DNA of 64,000 bases from Streptomyces sp. Root431 (GCF_001426585.1 NZ_LMEI01000007.1:554951-618950), one strand, 5' to 3'; numbered from the stretch's first letter, positions 37,250 to 47,403 are shown. A program made the numbers and translations. The notes: generated by a model from the letters alone, not told the origin.

Positions 37250-39022
37250 ATGACTCTGATGAGCTCTCAGAGGCGCAGAATCGCCGCGGGCGCGCTGCTG
37301 GCAGCGGCCACGATGGTCGTCACCACCGCGTGCGGCGGCAGCGACGGCGGCGGCAAGGGCGACAACGGCAAGACGGGCGCGTCCGGCTTCAACGCCGCCG
37401 TGAACAAGGTCGCCAACGCCTCGGACAAGAAGGGCGGCGAGCTGAAGTTCATCGGCTCGCAGGAGGCCGACTCGTGGGACCCGCAGCGCGGCTACTACGG
37501 CTTCGTGTGGGACTTCGCCCGCTACTACACCCGCCAGCTGGTCACCTTCAAGGCCGAGCCGGGCGCCGCCTCCACCGAGCTGGTCTCGGACCTCGCCACC
37601 GACACCGGCAAGGTCTCGGCCGACGGCCTGACCTACACCTTCACGCTGAAGGACGGGGTCACCTGGGAGGACGGCAAGCCGATCACCTCCAAGGACATCA
37701 AGTACGGCATCGAGCGCATCTGGGCCCAGGACGTCATCTCCGGCGGCCCGATCTACCTCCAGCAGGTCCTCGACCCGAAGAACGAGTACAAGGGTCCCTA
37801 CAAGGACACCTCCGCGGACAAGCTCGGCCTGAAGGCGATCGAGACCCCGGACGACAAGACCATCATCTTCAAGCTGCCGGTCGCCAACGGTGACTTCCTG
37901 CAGATGCTGGCCATGCCCGCCGCGTCCCCGGTCCGCCAGGACAAGGACACCAAGGCCAAGTACCAGCTGAAGCCCTTCTCGTCCGGCCCGTACAAGTGGC
38001 AGTCGTACACGCCGAACAAGTCGATCAAGCTCGTCCGCAACGACAAGTGGGACGCGAAGACCGACACCGTCCGCAAGGCGCTGCCCGACAGCATCAGCGT
38101 CACGTTCACCACGAACGCCGACGACATGGACAACCGTCTGGTCGAGGGCGAGTACGACCTCGACATCAACGCGACGGGTGTCGGCGCCGCCGCGCGCCAG
38201 AAGGTGCTCCAGCAGCACAAGGGCAACGTCGACAACCCGCAGACGGGCTTCATCCGCTACGCGGTCTTCCCGCAGACGGTGATCCCCAACATCGAGTGCC
38301 GCAAGGCCATCATCTACGCGGCCGACTCCAAGTCCCTCCAGACCGCCCGTGGCGGCCCGCAGGGCGGTGGCGACATCGCCACCAACATGCTGCCGCCGGC
38401 GCTCAAGGGTGCCGACGCGAAGGCCGACCCGTACGGCAAGCTCGCCGGTGCGCCCGACCTCGCCAAGGCGAAGGACGCCCTGAAGAAGTGCGGCAAGCCG
38501 AACGGCTTCAAGACCACGATCGCGGTCCGCAACAACAAGAAGGTCGAGATCGCGACCGCCGAGTCGCTGCAGAACTCGCTGAAGGCCGTCGGCATCGACG
38601 CCCAGATCGACCTGTTCGACGGCGCCCAGACGTCCGGCATCATCGGTTCGCCGAAGGTCGTCAAGGACAAGGGCTACGGCATCATCATCATGGGCTGGGG
38701 CGCCGACTTCCCGACCGGTCAGGGCTTCCTCCAGCCGCTGGTCGACGGCCGCTTCATCCTCAAGAGCGGTAACAACAACTTCTCCGAGCTGAACGACAAG
38801 GCCATCAACGGCCTGTTCGACCAGGCGCTGAAGGAGACCGACCCGACCAAGGCCGGCGAGCTCTACAAGCAGATCAACACGAAGGTCTCGGAGGCCGCGG
38901 TCTACCTGCCCTTCACCCATGAGAAGAACATCATCTGGCGCAGCTCCCGGCTGACCAACGTCTACACGGCGGACGCCTACAACGGCCGCTACGACTACGC
39001 GTCGCTCGGCGTCGTCAAGTAA
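37250..39022 (+). CDS. peptide ABC transporter substrate-binding lipoprotein (family 5)
   Basis: 590 residues. The signal peptide SSQRRRIAAGALLAAATMVV ends in lipobox TTAC (C28), followed by a Gly/Asp-rich linker and SBP_bac_5. Family landmarks are the ADSWDPQRGYYGFVW opening and LTYTFTLKDGVTWEDGKPITSKDI. Anchored outside the membrane, it delivers oligopeptides to the permeases on either side. An ATG at 37259 is an alternative start. A strong hairpin follows at 39087, which could raise its level over the permeases. Confidence 0.92.
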   Translation: MTLMSSQRRRIAAGALLAAATMVVTTACGGSDGGGKGDNGKTGASGFNAAVNKVANASDKKGGELKFIGSQEADSWDPQRGYYGFVWDFARYYTRQLVTFKAEPGAASTELVSDLATDTGKVSADGLTYTFTLKDGVTWEDGKPITSKDIKYGIERIWAQDVISGGPIYLQQVLDPKNEYKGPYKDTSADKLGLKAIETPDDKTIIFKLPVANGDFLQMLAMPAASPVRQDKDTKAKYQLKPFSSGPYKWQSYTPNKSIKLVRNDKWDAKTDTVRKALPDSISVTFTTNADDMDNRLVEGEYDLDINATGVGAAARQKVLQQHKGNVDNPQTGFIRYAVFPQTVIPNIECRKAIIYAADSKSLQTARGGPQGGGDIATNMLPPALKGADAKADPYGKLAGAPDLAKAKDALKKCGKPNGFKTTIAVRNNKKVEIATAESLQNSLKAVGIDAQIDLFDGAQTSGIIGSPKVVKDKGYGIIIMGWGADFPTGQGFLQPLVDGRFILKSGNNNFSELNDKAINGLFDQALKETDPTKAGELYKQINTKVSEAAVYLPFTHEKNIIWRSSRLTNVYTADAYNGRYDYASLGVVK

Positions 39023-39086
39023 TCCGACCCGCTTCACCGGCGCACCACCCGCCGCCAGGTCCGAAGGGCAGGTGATGGCCGTTGGC

Positions 39087-39122
39087 GGCGGCCGGGGGAC
39101 CCGATCGGGTCCCCCGGCCGCC
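39087..39122 (+). terminator. intra-operon hairpin after the binding-protein gene
   Basis: A perfect 36-nt palindrome centred on GATC, with 16-nt arms GGCGGCCGGGGGACCC and GGGTCCCCCGGCCGCC. It ends 14 nt before the next permease ATG, so it probably acts as an attenuator or RNA stabiliser and occludes that gene's weak ribosome-binding region. Confidence 0.7.
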
Positions 39123-39136
39123 GGCCGGCCGACCGC

Positions 39137-40135
39137 ATGCTTGCATACATAGTCCGACGGCTCTTCGCAGTCGTCGTGATGCTGCTCGTCGTCACGTTCG
39201 TGACGCTCAGCATCTTCTTCCTCATCCCCAAGATGACCGGCAGCGACCCTGCCGCGATGTTCGTCGGCAAGCAGGCGGATCCGGCTTCCATTGAGGGCAT
39301 CCGTCAGAAGCTGGGCCTGGACGAGCCGATCCTGGTTCAGTTCTGGCACTTCGTCTCCGGCATCTTCGTCGGCCGGGACTACACGGGCGGTGGCGACACC
39401 ATCCACTGCGCGATGCCCTGTTTCGGCTACTCGTTCCGCACCGAGCAGGAGGTGTCGACGATGCTGGCCGACGCCTTCCCCGTGACCCTCTCCATGGTCA
39501 TCGGCGCCGCGGTGCTGTGGCTGGTGCTGGGTGTCTCCACGGGCGTGATCTCCGCGCTCAAGCGCGGCACGATCATCGACCGCGCGGCGATGATCACCGC
39601 GCTCGCGGGCGTCTCGCTCCCGATCTTCTTCACCGCCATGCTGGCGATGCTCGTCTTCCGCACCCAGCTCCACTGGGTCGACGCCACGTACGTCCCGATC
39701 AGCGAGTCGTTCGGCGGCTGGTTCGGCGGGCTGCTCCTGCCCTGGGTCACCCTCGCCTTCCTGTACGCGGCGATGTACGCGCGGCTCACCCGCGCCACCA
39801 TGCTGGAGGTCCTCGGCGAGGACTACATCCGTACCGCGCGGGCCAAGGGTCTGCCGGAGCCGGTCGTGCTCGGCAAGCACGCGATGCGCTCCACCATGAC
39901 CCCCATCCTGACGATCTTCGGCATGGACCTCGGCGCCCTCGTCGGCGGCGCGATCCTGACGGAGACCGCGTTCAGCCTCCACGGCCTCGGCGGCCTGGCC
40001 ATCAAGGGCGTGAGCGAGCGTGACCTGCCGCTGATCCTGGCCGTCACCCTCATCACCGCCTCCTGCGTGGTCATCGCCAACCTCGTGGTGGACCTTCTGT
40101 ACGCGGTGATCGACCCCCGAGTGAGGCTCGCATGA
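39137..40135 (+). CDS. oligopeptide/dipeptide ABC transporter permease (DppB/OppB type)
   Basis: 332 residues with six membrane helices. It begins MLAYIVRRLFAVVVMLLVVT, the typical DppB start, followed by a periplasmic loop containing a CAMPCFG cysteine pair. The coupling motif is EDYIRTARAKGLPEPVVLGKHAMR. The stop overlaps the next ATP-binding gene as ATGA. No good Shine-Dalgarno is visible, and a large hairpin lies directly upstream. Confidence 0.92.
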   Translation: MLAYIVRRLFAVVVMLLVVTFVTLSIFFLIPKMTGSDPAAMFVGKQADPASIEGIRQKLGLDEPILVQFWHFVSGIFVGRDYTGGGDTIHCAMPCFGYSFRTEQEVSTMLADAFPVTLSMVIGAAVLWLVLGVSTGVISALKRGTIIDRAAMITALAGVSLPIFFTAMLAMLVFRTQLHWVDATYVPISESFGGWFGGLLLPWVTLAFLYAAMYARLTRATMLEVLGEDYIRTARAKGLPEPVVLGKHAMRSTMTPILTIFGMDLGALVGGAILTETAFSLHGLGGLAIKGVSERDLPLILAVTLITASCVVIANLVVDLLYAVIDPRVRLA

Positions 40136-41238
40136 CGGACAAGCTGACGAAGACGGGCGCGGCGCTCGGAGAGCCCGTCGCGCCCTCGAAGGACGCCCCG
40201 TCGGACGCCTTCCTCGACGTACGCGACCTGAAGATCCACTTCCCGACCGACGACGGTCTGGTCAAGTCGGTCGACGGCCTCAGCTTCCAGCTGGAGAAGG
40301 GCAAGACCCTCGGCATCGTGGGCGAGTCCGGCTCCGGCAAGTCGGTCACCTCGCTCGGCATCATGGGCCTGCACACGGTCGGCCAGTACGGCCGCCAGAA
40401 GGCCAGGATCTCCGGCGAGATCTGGCTGAACGGGCGCGAGCTGCTCTCCGCGGACCCCGACGAGGTCCGCAGGATGCGCGGCCGCGAGATGGCGATGATC
40501 TTCCAGGATCCGCTGTCCGCGATGCACCCGTACTACACGGTCGGCCACCAGATCGTGGAGGCGTACCGCGTCCACCACAAGGTCGACAAGAAGACGGCGC
40601 GCCGGCGGGCCGTCGAACTCCTCGACCGGGTCGGCATCCCCGAGCCCGCGAAGCGGTTCGAGAACTACCCGCACGAGTTCTCCGGCGGCATGCGCCAGCG
40701 CGCGATGATCGCCATGGCGCTCGTCAACAACCCCGAACTGCTCATCGCGGACGAGCCGACCACCGCGCTCGACGTGACCGTGCAGGCGCAGATCCTCGAC
40801 CTGATGCGGGACCTCCAGAAGGAGTTCGGCTCAGCGGTCGTCATCATCACCCACGACCTCGGCGTCGTCGCCGAGCTCGCCGACGACATCCTCGTGATGT
40901 ACGGCGGGCGCTGCGTCGAGCGCGGACCGGCCGAGTCCGTCTTCTACGAGCCGCAGCACCCCTACACCTGGGGCCTGCTCGGCTCGATGCCGAGGATCGA
41001 CCGGGAGCAGACCGAGCGCCTCATCCCGGTCAAGGGCAACCCGCCCAGCCTCATCAACATCCCGAGCGGCTGTGCCTTCAACCCCCGCTGCCCGTACGCG
41101 GACGTCCCCAAGGGCGGCATCACGCGCACCCAGCGGCCGGAGCTGGCCCTGGCCGGGGACCGCCACTTCTCGGCCTGCCACATGCCGCAGGAGGAGCGGA
41201 CCCGCATCTGGACCGAAGAGATTGCGCCGAAACTGTGA
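40132..41238 (+). CDS. peptide ABC transporter ATP-binding protein (DppD/OppD type)
   Basis: 368 residues. Walker A is [10 protein letters not shown]-loop [11 protein letters not shown], signature [12 protein letters not shown], Walker [15 protein letters not shown], and H-loop ITHDL. The C-terminal oligo_HPY domain contains [10 protein letters not shown] and a later C, the cysteine set that can hold an Fe-S cluster in this family. Both ends overlap neighbouring genes (ATGA and GTGA), so it is tightly coupled. Confidence 0.94.
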   Translation: MTDKLTKTGAALGEPVAPSKDAPSDAFLDVRDLKIHFPTDDGLVKSVDGLSFQLEKGKTLGIVGESGSGKSVTSLGIMGLHTVGQYGRQKARISGEIWLNGRELLSADPDEVRRMRGREMAMIFQDPLSAMHPYYTVGHQIVEAYRVHHKVDKKTARRRAVELLDRVGIPEPAKRFENYPHEFSGGMRQRAMIAMALVNNPELLIADEPTTALDVTVQAQILDLMRDLQKEFGSAVVIITHDLGVVAELADDILVMYGGRCVERGPAESVFYEPQHPYTWGLLGSMPRIDREQTERLIPVKGNPPSLINIPSGCAFNPRCPYADVPKGGITRTQRPELALAGDRHFSACHMPQEERTRIWTEEIAPKL

Positions 41239-42356
41239 GCGACAACATGGAACCTCTGCTCAAGGTCACCGGCCTGAAGAAGCACTTCCCCATCAAGAAG
41301 GGGCTTCTCCAGCGCCAGACCGGTGCGGTCAAGGCGGTCGACGGGATCGACTTCGAGGTCCTGCCCGGTGAGACGCTCGGCGTCGTCGGCGAGTCCGGCT
41401 GCGGCAAGTCCACGATGGGCCGGCTCATCACCCGGCTCCTCGAACCGACCGACGGCACGGTCGAGTTCCAGGGCAAGGACATCTCCCACCTGGGAGTCGG
41501 CGGGATGCGTCCCTACCGCCGCGACATCCAGATGATCTTCCAGGACCCGTACGGCTCGCTGAACCCGCGCCACACGGTGGGCACGATCGTCTCCGCCCCC
41601 TTCAAGCTCCAGGGCGTCGAGCCCGAGGGCGGCGTGCGGAAGGAGGTCCAGCGGCTCCTCGGCCTCGTGGGCCTCAACCCCGAGCACTACAACCGCTACC
41701 CGCACGAGTTCTCCGGCGGTCAGCGCCAGCGCATCGGCATCGCCCGCGCGCTGGCCCTGAAGCCGAAGCTGGTCGTGGCGGACGAGCCGGTGTCGGCCCT
41801 GGACGTCTCCATCCAGGCGCAGGTGGTCAACCTCCTGGACGACCTCCAGCAGGAGCTCGGCCTCACGTACGTGATCATCGCGCACGACCTGTCGGTCATC
41901 CGGCACGTCTCGGACCGCATCGCGGTGATGTACCTCGGCAAGATCGTCGAGCTCGCGGACCGCAAGTCCCTGTACGAGAACCCGATGCACCCGTACACCC
42001 GGGCCCTGATGTCCGCGGTCCCGATCCCGGACCCGCGCCGCCGGGGCGCCAAGAGCGAGCGCATCCTGCTCACCGGCGACGTCCCGTCCCCGATCGCCCC
42101 TCCGGCGGGCTGCCGCTTCCACACCCGGTGCTGGAAGGCGACGGAGGTCTGCAAGACCCAGGAGCCGCCGCTCGTGGAGCTCCGCCCGGGCCAGCGCGTG
42201 GCCTGCCACCACCCGGAGAACGCGGACTCCCTGACGATCCCGGGCGCCCGGGAGTCGGTGGAGGTCTCCATCACGAAGAAGCCCGAGGCGGCGGAAGCGC
42301 CGAAGGCGGCGGAGCCGGCCGAGCCGGTCGCGAAGGACGACGCGCCCGGGGAGTGA
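41235..42356 (+). CDS. peptide ABC transporter ATP-binding protein (DppF/OppF type)
   Basis: 373 residues. Walker A is GESGCGKST, the signature [12 protein letters not shown], Walker [15 protein letters not shown], and the H-loop [10 protein letters not shown]. It has a C-terminal oligo_HPY domain ([10 protein letters not shown]). The last ~35 residues are an Ala/Glu/Pro/Lys tail. GTGA overlap with the preceding gene. It is the last gene of the operon, before a strong terminator. Confidence 0.94.
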   Translation: MSDNMEPLLKVTGLKKHFPIKKGLLQRQTGAVKAVDGIDFEVLPGETLGVVGESGCGKSTMGRLITRLLEPTDGTVEFQGKDISHLGVGGMRPYRRDIQMIFQDPYGSLNPRHTVGTIVSAPFKLQGVEPEGGVRKEVQRLLGLVGLNPEHYNRYPHEFSGGQRQRIGIARALALKPKLVVADEPVSALDVSIQAQVVNLLDDLQQELGLTYVIIAHDLSVIRHVSDRIAVMYLGKIVELADRKSLYENPMHPYTRALMSAVPIPDPRRRGAKSERILLTGDVPSPIAPPAGCRFHTRCWKATEVCKTQEPPLVELRPGQRVACHHPENADSLTIPGARESVEVSITKKPEAAEAPKAAEPAEPVAKDDAPGE

Positions 42357-42365
42357 CCCCAGAGA

Positions 42366-42401
42366 GAGGCCCCCTGCCGCCACACGACGGCAGGGGGCCT
42401 C
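42366..42401 (+). terminator. terminator of the peptide transporter operon
   Basis: GAGGCCCCCTGCCG (42366-42379) pairs perfectly with CGGCAGGGGGCCTC (42388-42401), 10 nt after the stop. Confidence 0.88.
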
Positions 42402-42524
42402 CGGCATGCCCGGGCAGCCCCCGCCGCCGGGCCCGGGCTTCCGCGCCCGGACCCGCACCACGGGTGCGGCGCCGTCAGGGGGAGTCCGCGCACCCCGTAC
42501 GGGAACGACCGGGACAATGGGGCG

Positions 42525-43202
42525 GTGCTCCACGATCTGTTCAGCCCCGATGTCCAGCACGCCCTGGACCTCGTCGGCATCTTCGTCTTCGCCATCTCCG
42601 GCGCCCTCCTCGCCGTCCGCAAGAACTTCGACGTCTTCGGCATAGCGGTCCTCGCCGAGGTCACCGCCCTCGGCGGCGGTCTCCTCCGCGACCTGATCAT
42701 CGGCGCCGTACCCCCCGCCGCCTTCAGCGACCTCGGCTACTTCGTCATGCCGCTGGTCGCGACGGTCCTCGTCTTCTTCCTCCACCCGGAGGTCGAGCGG
42801 ACCCAGACCGCCGTCAACGTCTTCGACGCCGCCGGCCTCGGGCTCTTCTGCGTGACCGGCACGACGAAGGCGTACGACTACGGCCTCGGCCTCACCGCCT
42901 CCGCCGCGCTCGGGCTCGCGACCGCCGTCGGCGGCGGTGTCCTGCGCGACGTGCTCGCCAACGAGGTGCCGTCGCTGCTCCGCTGGGACCGCGACCTGTA
43001 CGCCGTCCCCGCGATCGTCGGCGCGACGATGGTCGTCCTCTGCATCCGCTTCGACATGCTCAACGCCTTCACCAGCGGCGCCGCCGTCCTCATGGCCTTC
43101 CTCCTCCGGCTCCTCGCGATGCGCTACCACTGGCGCGCGCCCCGCGCCTGGAACCGCCGCTCCTCCGCCCGCGAGGAGCCCGAAAAAGCTACCGCTCAGT
43201 AG
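42525..43202 (+). CDS. TRIC/UPF0126 (YadS-like) cation channel family protein
   Basis: 225 residues with seven membrane helices arranged as two inverted repeats of three. Each repeat has the glycine-rich signature G-G-G-x-L-R-D: GGGLLRDLIIGAVPP and GGGVLRDVLANEVPS. Prokaryotic TRIC proteins form trimeric potassium- or sodium-permeable channels. GTG start 123 nt after the previous terminator. It is probably monocistronic or cotranscribed with the thioesterase 23 nt downstream. Confidence 0.9.
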   Translation: MLHDLFSPDVQHALDLVGIFVFAISGALLAVRKNFDVFGIAVLAEVTALGGGLLRDLIIGAVPPAAFSDLGYFVMPLVATVLVFFLHPEVERTQTAVNVFDAAGLGLFCVTGTTKAYDYGLGLTASAALGLATAVGGGVLRDVLANEVPSLLRWDRDLYAVPAIVGATMVVLCIRFDMLNAFTSGAAVLMAFLLRLLAMRYHWRAPRAWNRRSSAREEPEKATAQ

Positions 43203-43225
43203 CAAGCTGGGGTACCGTCGAAACC

Positions 43226-44080
43226 ATGAGCACGAGCACCGAGACGACCGCCGTCGAGACCGCGAGCGAGTTCGACCGCGACACCGCCGTCACCCTCCGG
43301 GCCCCCGGCGTCTACGACGCCGACCTCTCCGCCGGCTGGACGATCATCCAGGCCGTCAACGGCGGCTACCTCCTCGCCCTGCTCGGCCGCGCCCTCGGCG
43401 ACCACCTCCCGCACCCCGACCCGTTCACGATCTCGGCGCACTACCTCACGCCGTCCGTGCCCGGCCCCGCGGTGATCCGGACCGAGACCGTCCGTACCGG
43501 CCGGACCCTCTCCACCGGACAGGCCTCGCTCTTCCAGTACGCCGAGGACGGCACCGAGGTCGAGCGCATCCGCGTCCTCGCCTCGTACGGCGACCTCGAC
43601 GCCCTCTCCGACGACGTCCGCACCACCGCGACGCCGCCCGCGTTCGCCCCGATCGAGAACTGCTTCAGCGCCGCCGACAACCCGGCCCCGCGGATCCCCG
43701 GCTCCTCCGCCATCGCCGACCGGCTGGACCTCCGCCTCGACCCGTCCTGCGTCGGCTGGGCCGTCGGCGCCCCGTCCGGCAAGGGCGAGATGCGGGCCTG
43801 GTTCGGCCTCGCCGACGGCCGCGCGCCGGACGCGCTCTCCCTGCTGCTCACGGTCGACGCGCTGCCGCCGACCTCCTTCGAGCTCGGCCTCAAGGGCTGG
43901 ACCCCGACCGTGGAGCTCACCACCCACGTCCGCTGCCGCCCGGCCCCCGGCCCGCTGCGGGTCTCCATCACCACCCGCAACCTCGCCGGCGGCTTCCTGG
44001 AGGAGGACGCCGAGGTCTGGGACAGCGCCGACCGCCTGGTGGCCCAGTCCCGCCAACTGGCCCGCGCCCCGCGCGGCTGA
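43226..44080 (+). CDS. acyl-CoA thioesterase, TesB-like double hot-dog protein
   Basis: 284 residues with two hot-dog domains. The N-terminal one contains GWTIIQAVNGGYLLALLGRAL and HPDPFTISAHYLTPSVPGPAVI, the C-terminal one WTPTVELTTHVRCRPAPGPLRV and EDAEVWDSADRLVAQSRQLA. This is the layout of actinobacterial TesB-like/4HBT_3 thioesterases that hydrolyse acyl-CoAs. Catalytic residues cannot be fixed by eye. A 23-bp tandem repeat array follows the gene. Confidence 0.85.
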   Translation: MSTSTETTAVETASEFDRDTAVTLRAPGVYDADLSAGWTIIQAVNGGYLLALLGRALGDHLPHPDPFTISAHYLTPSVPGPAVIRTETVRTGRTLSTGQASLFQYAEDGTEVERIRVLASYGDLDALSDDVRTTATPPAFAPIENCFSAADNPAPRIPGSSAIADRLDLRLDPSCVGWAVGAPSGKGEMRAWFGLADGRAPDALSLLLTVDALPPTSFELGLKGWTPTVELTTHVRCRPAPGPLRVSITTRNLAGGFLEEDAEVWDSADRLVAQSRQLARAPRG

Positions 44081-44117
44081 AGCTCCCGGCGCGCCCGCCC
44101 GACGAGGCCGGCGCGCG

Positions 44118-44277
44118 GTGCGGGCAGGGGTGGGCCGACGGTGCGGGCACGGGCGGGCCGATGGCGTGGCAGGGCCGGGCCGACGGCGCGGGCAGGGGCG
44201 GCCTGACGGCGTGGGCAGGGGCGGCCTGACGGCGTGGTTACGGGCGGCCTGACGGCGTGGGCAGGGGCGTAAACAGG
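44118..44277. repeat. 23-bp tandem repeat (minisatellite), seven copies
   Basis: Successive units start at 44118, 44141, 44164, 44186, 44209, 44232 and 44255. The best copy is GCGTGGGCAGGGGCGGCCTGACG with its last bases shared by the next unit. Copies 4 and 5 differ by one base, the outer ones are more diverged, and copy 3 is one base short. It fills most of the gap between the thioesterase and the cysteine desulfurase, with no coding potential or spacer structure. Confidence 0.85.
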
Positions 44278-44307
44278 CCAGACGCCGAGGCCGCCGCGGT
44301 GGACTCG

Positions 44308-44313
44308 TAGAAT
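44308..44313 (+). promoter_or_regulatory. possible -10 element before the cysteine desulfurase
   Basis: TAGAAT lies 9 nt before the ATG at 44323, suggesting a leaderless or near-leaderless transcript. No convincing -35 is seen, because the upstream DNA is the tail of the repeat array. Confidence 0.35.
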
Positions 44314-44322
44314 CGACCCACC

Positions 44323-45486
44323 ATGGCTTACCTCGACCACGCCGCGACCACGCCCATGCTGCCCGAGGCGATCGAGGCGATGACCGCCCACCTCGCCGTC
44401 ACGGGCAACGCCTCCTCTCTGCACGCCGCCGGTCGGCGCGCCCGGCGGACCGTCGAGGAAGGGCGCGAGACGCTCGCCGCCGCGCTCGGCGCGCGGCCCA
44501 GCGAGGTCGTCCTCACCTCCGGCGGCACCGAGGCCGACAACCTCGCCGTGAAGGGCCTCTACTGGGCCCGCCGCGACGCCGACCCGCGCCGTACCCGCGT
44601 CCTCGCCAGTCCGGTCGAGCACCACGCCGTCCTCGACGCCGTGGACTGGCTCGCCACGCACGAGGGCGCCGACGTCGAGTACCTGCCCGTCGACCGCTAC
44701 GGACGCGTCCACCCCGAGGCCCTTCGCGAGGCGATCGCCCGCGACCCCGGTTCCGTCGCGCTCGCCACCGTCATGTGGGCGAACAACGAGATCGGCACCG
44801 TCATGCCGGTCCGCGAACTCGCCGACGTCGCCGCCGAGTTCGACGTGCCCCTGCACGCCGACGCGGTCCAGGCCGTCGGTCAGGTTCCGGTCGACTTCGC
44901 CTCCTCCGGCCTCGCCGCGATGACCGTCTCCGGCCACAAGATCGGCGGCCCGTACGGGATCGGCGCCCTGCTCCTGGGCCGGGAGTACACCCCCGTACCC
45001 GTCCTGCACGGCGGCGGCCAGGAGCGGCACGTCCGCTCCGGCACCCTCGACGTGCCCGCCGTCGCCGCCTTCGCGGTCGCCGCCCGGCTCGCCACCGAGC
45101 GGCGCGAGGAGTTCGCCCGCGAGGTCGGCGCCCTGCGCGACGAGCTCGTCACCGCCGTCCGTACGGTCGTCCCCGACGCGATCCTCGGCGGCGACCCCGT
45201 CGAGCGGCTCCCCGCCAACGCCCACTTCACCTTCCCGGGCTGCGAGGGCGACTCCCTGCTCCTGCTGCTCGACGCCGCCGGCATCGCCTGCTCCACCGGC
45301 TCCGCCTGCACCGCCGGCATCGCCCAGCCCAGTCACGTCCTGCTGGCCACGGGCACCGACCCCGACCTGGCCCGGGGCACGCTGCGCTTCTCCCTGGGCC
45401 ACACCTCCACCGCGGAGGACGTGGCGGCGGTCACCGAGGCGATCGGACCGGCCGTGGAACGGGCGAGGACCGCGGGCCTGAGCTGA
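44323..45486 (+). CDS. cysteine desulfurase (IscS/NifS type)
   Basis: 387 residues, fold-type I PLP enzyme. It starts [28 protein letters not shown] precedes the PLP lysine in [18 protein letters not shown]. The persulfide cysteine loop is [19 protein letters not shown]. It releases sulfur from cysteine for thiolation. The next same-strand gene is mnmA, so supplying sulfur for tRNA 2-thiouridine is the likely job; a reversed amidase gene sits between them. Confidence 0.94.
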   Translation: MAYLDHAATTPMLPEAIEAMTAHLAVTGNASSLHAAGRRARRTVEEGRETLAAALGARPSEVVLTSGGTEADNLAVKGLYWARRDADPRRTRVLASPVEHHAVLDAVDWLATHEGADVEYLPVDRYGRVHPEALREAIARDPGSVALATVMWANNEIGTVMPVRELADVAAEFDVPLHADAVQAVGQVPVDFASSGLAAMTVSGHKIGGPYGIGALLLGREYTPVPVLHGGGQERHVRSGTLDVPAVAAFAVAARLATERREEFAREVGALRDELVTAVRTVVPDAILGGDPVERLPANAHFTFPGCEGDSLLLLLDAAGIACSTGSACTAGIAQPSHVLLATGTDPDLARGTLRFSLGHTSTAEDVAAVTEAIGPAVERARTAGLS

Positions 45487-45512
45487 GCCCCGAGGGCCTG
45501 ACGCCTCAGGGC
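45487..45512. terminator. weak bidirectional hairpin between convergent genes
   Basis: GCCCCGAGG (45487-45495) and CCTCAGGGC (45504-45512) pair with one mismatch in the 36-nt gap between the desulfurase and amidase 3' ends. Confidence 0.45.
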
Positions 45513-45522
45513 CGTCACGGCG

Positions 45523-46182
45523 TCAGACGGGCTTCTTCGACGCCTCGCGCACCAGCCGCAGATAGCGGTCCCAGTCCCAGTGCGGCCCGGGGTCGGTGTG
45601 GTCGGTGCCCTCGACCTCCACGTGCCCGATGATGTGCTCCCGGTCCACGGGTATCCCGTACCGGGCGCAGATGTCGGCCGTCAGCCGCGCCGACCCCGCG
45701 TACATCGCCGCCGTGAAGTCCTGCGGCCGGTCGACGAAGCCCTCGTGCTCGATGCCGATGCTCCGCTCGTTCATGTCGCGGTTCCCCGCGTGGAAGGCGA
45801 CGTCGAGCTCCCGGATCATCTGCGCCACATGACCGTCCTTGCGGACGACGTAGTGCGCGGCGGCCCCGTGACCCGGGTTCTTGAAGACCTTCAGCGCGGT
45901 CGCGTAACTGCCCTGGACGACATGGATCACGACCCTGTCTATCCGGTAGTCGTCCGGCCGGTCGGCCCGCCGCCAGTTCGCCCGCGCCGCCGAGGTCCAC
46001 TCGGCGACCTTGTGGTCGAGCTCGCCCTCGACGCGCTTCTTCTCCATCCCCGGCAGTCGCCACCACGCGCGCGCCAGCTCGTCCCTGGCCAGCGCGGCCG
46101 TCCCCAGCACGGCGACCCCGCCGCCGAGCAGCACGGCCCGCCGCCCCACCCGCCTGTCCGTACCGCTCCCCTTGCTCCCCAT
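45523..46182 (-). CDS. N-acetylmuramoyl-L-alanine amidase (Amidase_2/PGRP type), exported
   Basis: 219 residues. The twin-arginine-like leader [20 protein letters not shown] (13-32) is followed by an Amidase_2 domain. Zinc and catalytic positions are visible in [32 protein letters not shown] and [16 protein letters not shown]. It cleaves the amide bond between MurNAc and the stem peptide outside the membrane. It is encoded on the minus strand between the cysteine desulfurase and mnmA. ATG 46182 is chosen for the compact leader; upstream in-frame starts exist. Confidence 0.9.
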   Translation of the reverse strand: MGSKGSGTDRRVGRRAVLLGGGVAVLGTAALARDELARAWWRLPGMEKKRVEGELDHKVAEWTSAARANWRRADRPDDYRIDRVVIHVVQGSYATALKVFKNPGHGAAAHYVVRKDGHVAQMIRELDVAFHAGNRDMNERSIGIEHEGFVDRPQDFTAAMYAGSARLTADICARYGIPVDREHIIGHVEVEGTDHTDPGPHWDWDRYLRLVREASKKPV

Positions 46183-46242
46183 GCACCAGAGAACGCTTAC
46201 TCCCGCGACCATGGTTCCCGCGCCCCGTACCCTGGTAGGGCT

Positions 46243-47376
46243 ATGACTCAGACTCCGCCCCAGCGCCCCCTTCGCGTCCTCGCCGCCATGTCGGGCGGCG
46301 TGGACTCCGCCGTCGCCGCCGCCCGTGCCGCCGAAGCAGGCCACGACGTCACCGGCGTGCACCTCGCGCTCTCCGCGAACCCGCAGTCGTTCCGTACCGG
46401 AGCGCGCGGCTGCTGCACGATCGAGGACTCGCGCGACGCGCGCCGGGCCGCCGACGTCATCGGCATCCCGTTCTACGTGTGGGACCTCGCCGAGCGGTTC
46501 CGCGAGGACGTCGTCGACGACTTCGTCGCCGAGTACGAGGCGGGCCGCACGCCCAACCCCTGCCTCCGCTGCAACGAGAAGATCAAGTTCGCGGCGCTGC
46601 TCGACAAGGCCCTCGCCCTCGGCTTCGACGCGGTCTGCACCGGTCACTACGCCACGGTCGTCCTCAACGACGACGGCACGCGCGAGCTGCACCGCGCCTC
46701 CGACATGGCCAAGGACCAGTCGTACGTCCTCGGGGTGCTCGACGAGAAGCAGCTCGCGCACGCGATGTTCCCGCTCGGCGACACCCTCACCACCAAGGAC
46801 GAGATCCGGGCCGAGGCCGAGCGGCGCGGGCTCGCGGTCGCGAAGAAGCCCGACAGCCACGACATCTGCTTCATCGCCGACGGCGACACACAGGGCTTCC
46901 TCGCCTCCCGCCTGGGCAAGGCGGAGGGCGACATCGTCGACGAGTCCGGCACGAAGGTCGGCAGCCACGAGGGTGCGTACGGCTTCACCATCGGCCAGCG
47001 CAAGGGCCTGCGGATCGGCCACCCGGCCGCCGACGGCAAGCCCCGCTACGTCCTCGACATCTCGCCCGTGAACAACACGGTCACGGTCGGCCCGGTCGAG
47101 GCCCTGGACGTCACCGCCCTCACCGCGATCAAGCCCCGCTGGTGCGGCACCGCCCCCGAGGGCCCGGGCCGCTACACCGCCCAGCTGCGCGCCCACGGCG
47201 GCGAGACCGAGGTGACGGCGGCCCTGGTGGACGGCGGGCTCACGGTCACCTTCGACGAGCCGGTCCGCGGCGTCGCGCCCGGCCAGGCGATCGTGCTCTA
47301 CGACGGCACGCGCGTCGTCGGCTCGGCCACGATCGCCACGACGACCCGCCGCACGACGGAGCCCACCCCCGCGTAG
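46243..47376 (+). CDS. mnmA: tRNA-specific 2-thiouridylase
   Basis: 377 residues. PP-loop [12 protein letters not shown] near 15-26. The catalytic cysteine pair is in [15 protein letters not shown] and [13 protein letters not shown] and tRNA contacts are in DQSYVLGVL and [16 protein letters not shown]. It thiolates U34 of tRNA-Lys, -Glu and -Gln using sulfur from the upstream desulfurase. It is divergent from the amidase gene with a 60-nt gap. Confidence 0.96.
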   Translation: MTQTPPQRPLRVLAAMSGGVDSAVAAARAAEAGHDVTGVHLALSANPQSFRTGARGCCTIEDSRDARRAADVIGIPFYVWDLAERFREDVVDDFVAEYEAGRTPNPCLRCNEKIKFAALLDKALALGFDAVCTGHYATVVLNDDGTRELHRASDMAKDQSYVLGVLDEKQLAHAMFPLGDTLTTKDEIRAEAERRGLAVAKKPDSHDICFIADGDTQGFLASRLGKAEGDIVDESGTKVGSHEGAYGFTIGQRKGLRIGHPAADGKPRYVLDISPVNNTVTVGPVEALDVTALTAIKPRWCGTAPEGPGRYTAQLRAHGGETEVTAALVDGGLTVTFDEPVRGVAPGQAIVLYDGTRVVGSATIATTTRRTTEPTPA

Positions 47377-47403
47377 CCCCGCCGGCCCCACCGGCCACGC
47401 CGA

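Noticed and set aside
37082..39982. 966-residue minus-strand open frame across the binding-protein and permease genes
   Set aside because: Spans two real genes and an intergenic palindrome and has shadow-type composition.
44118..44277. CRISPR array
   Set aside because: The 23-bp units are contiguous, with no unique spacers and no cas genes nearby.
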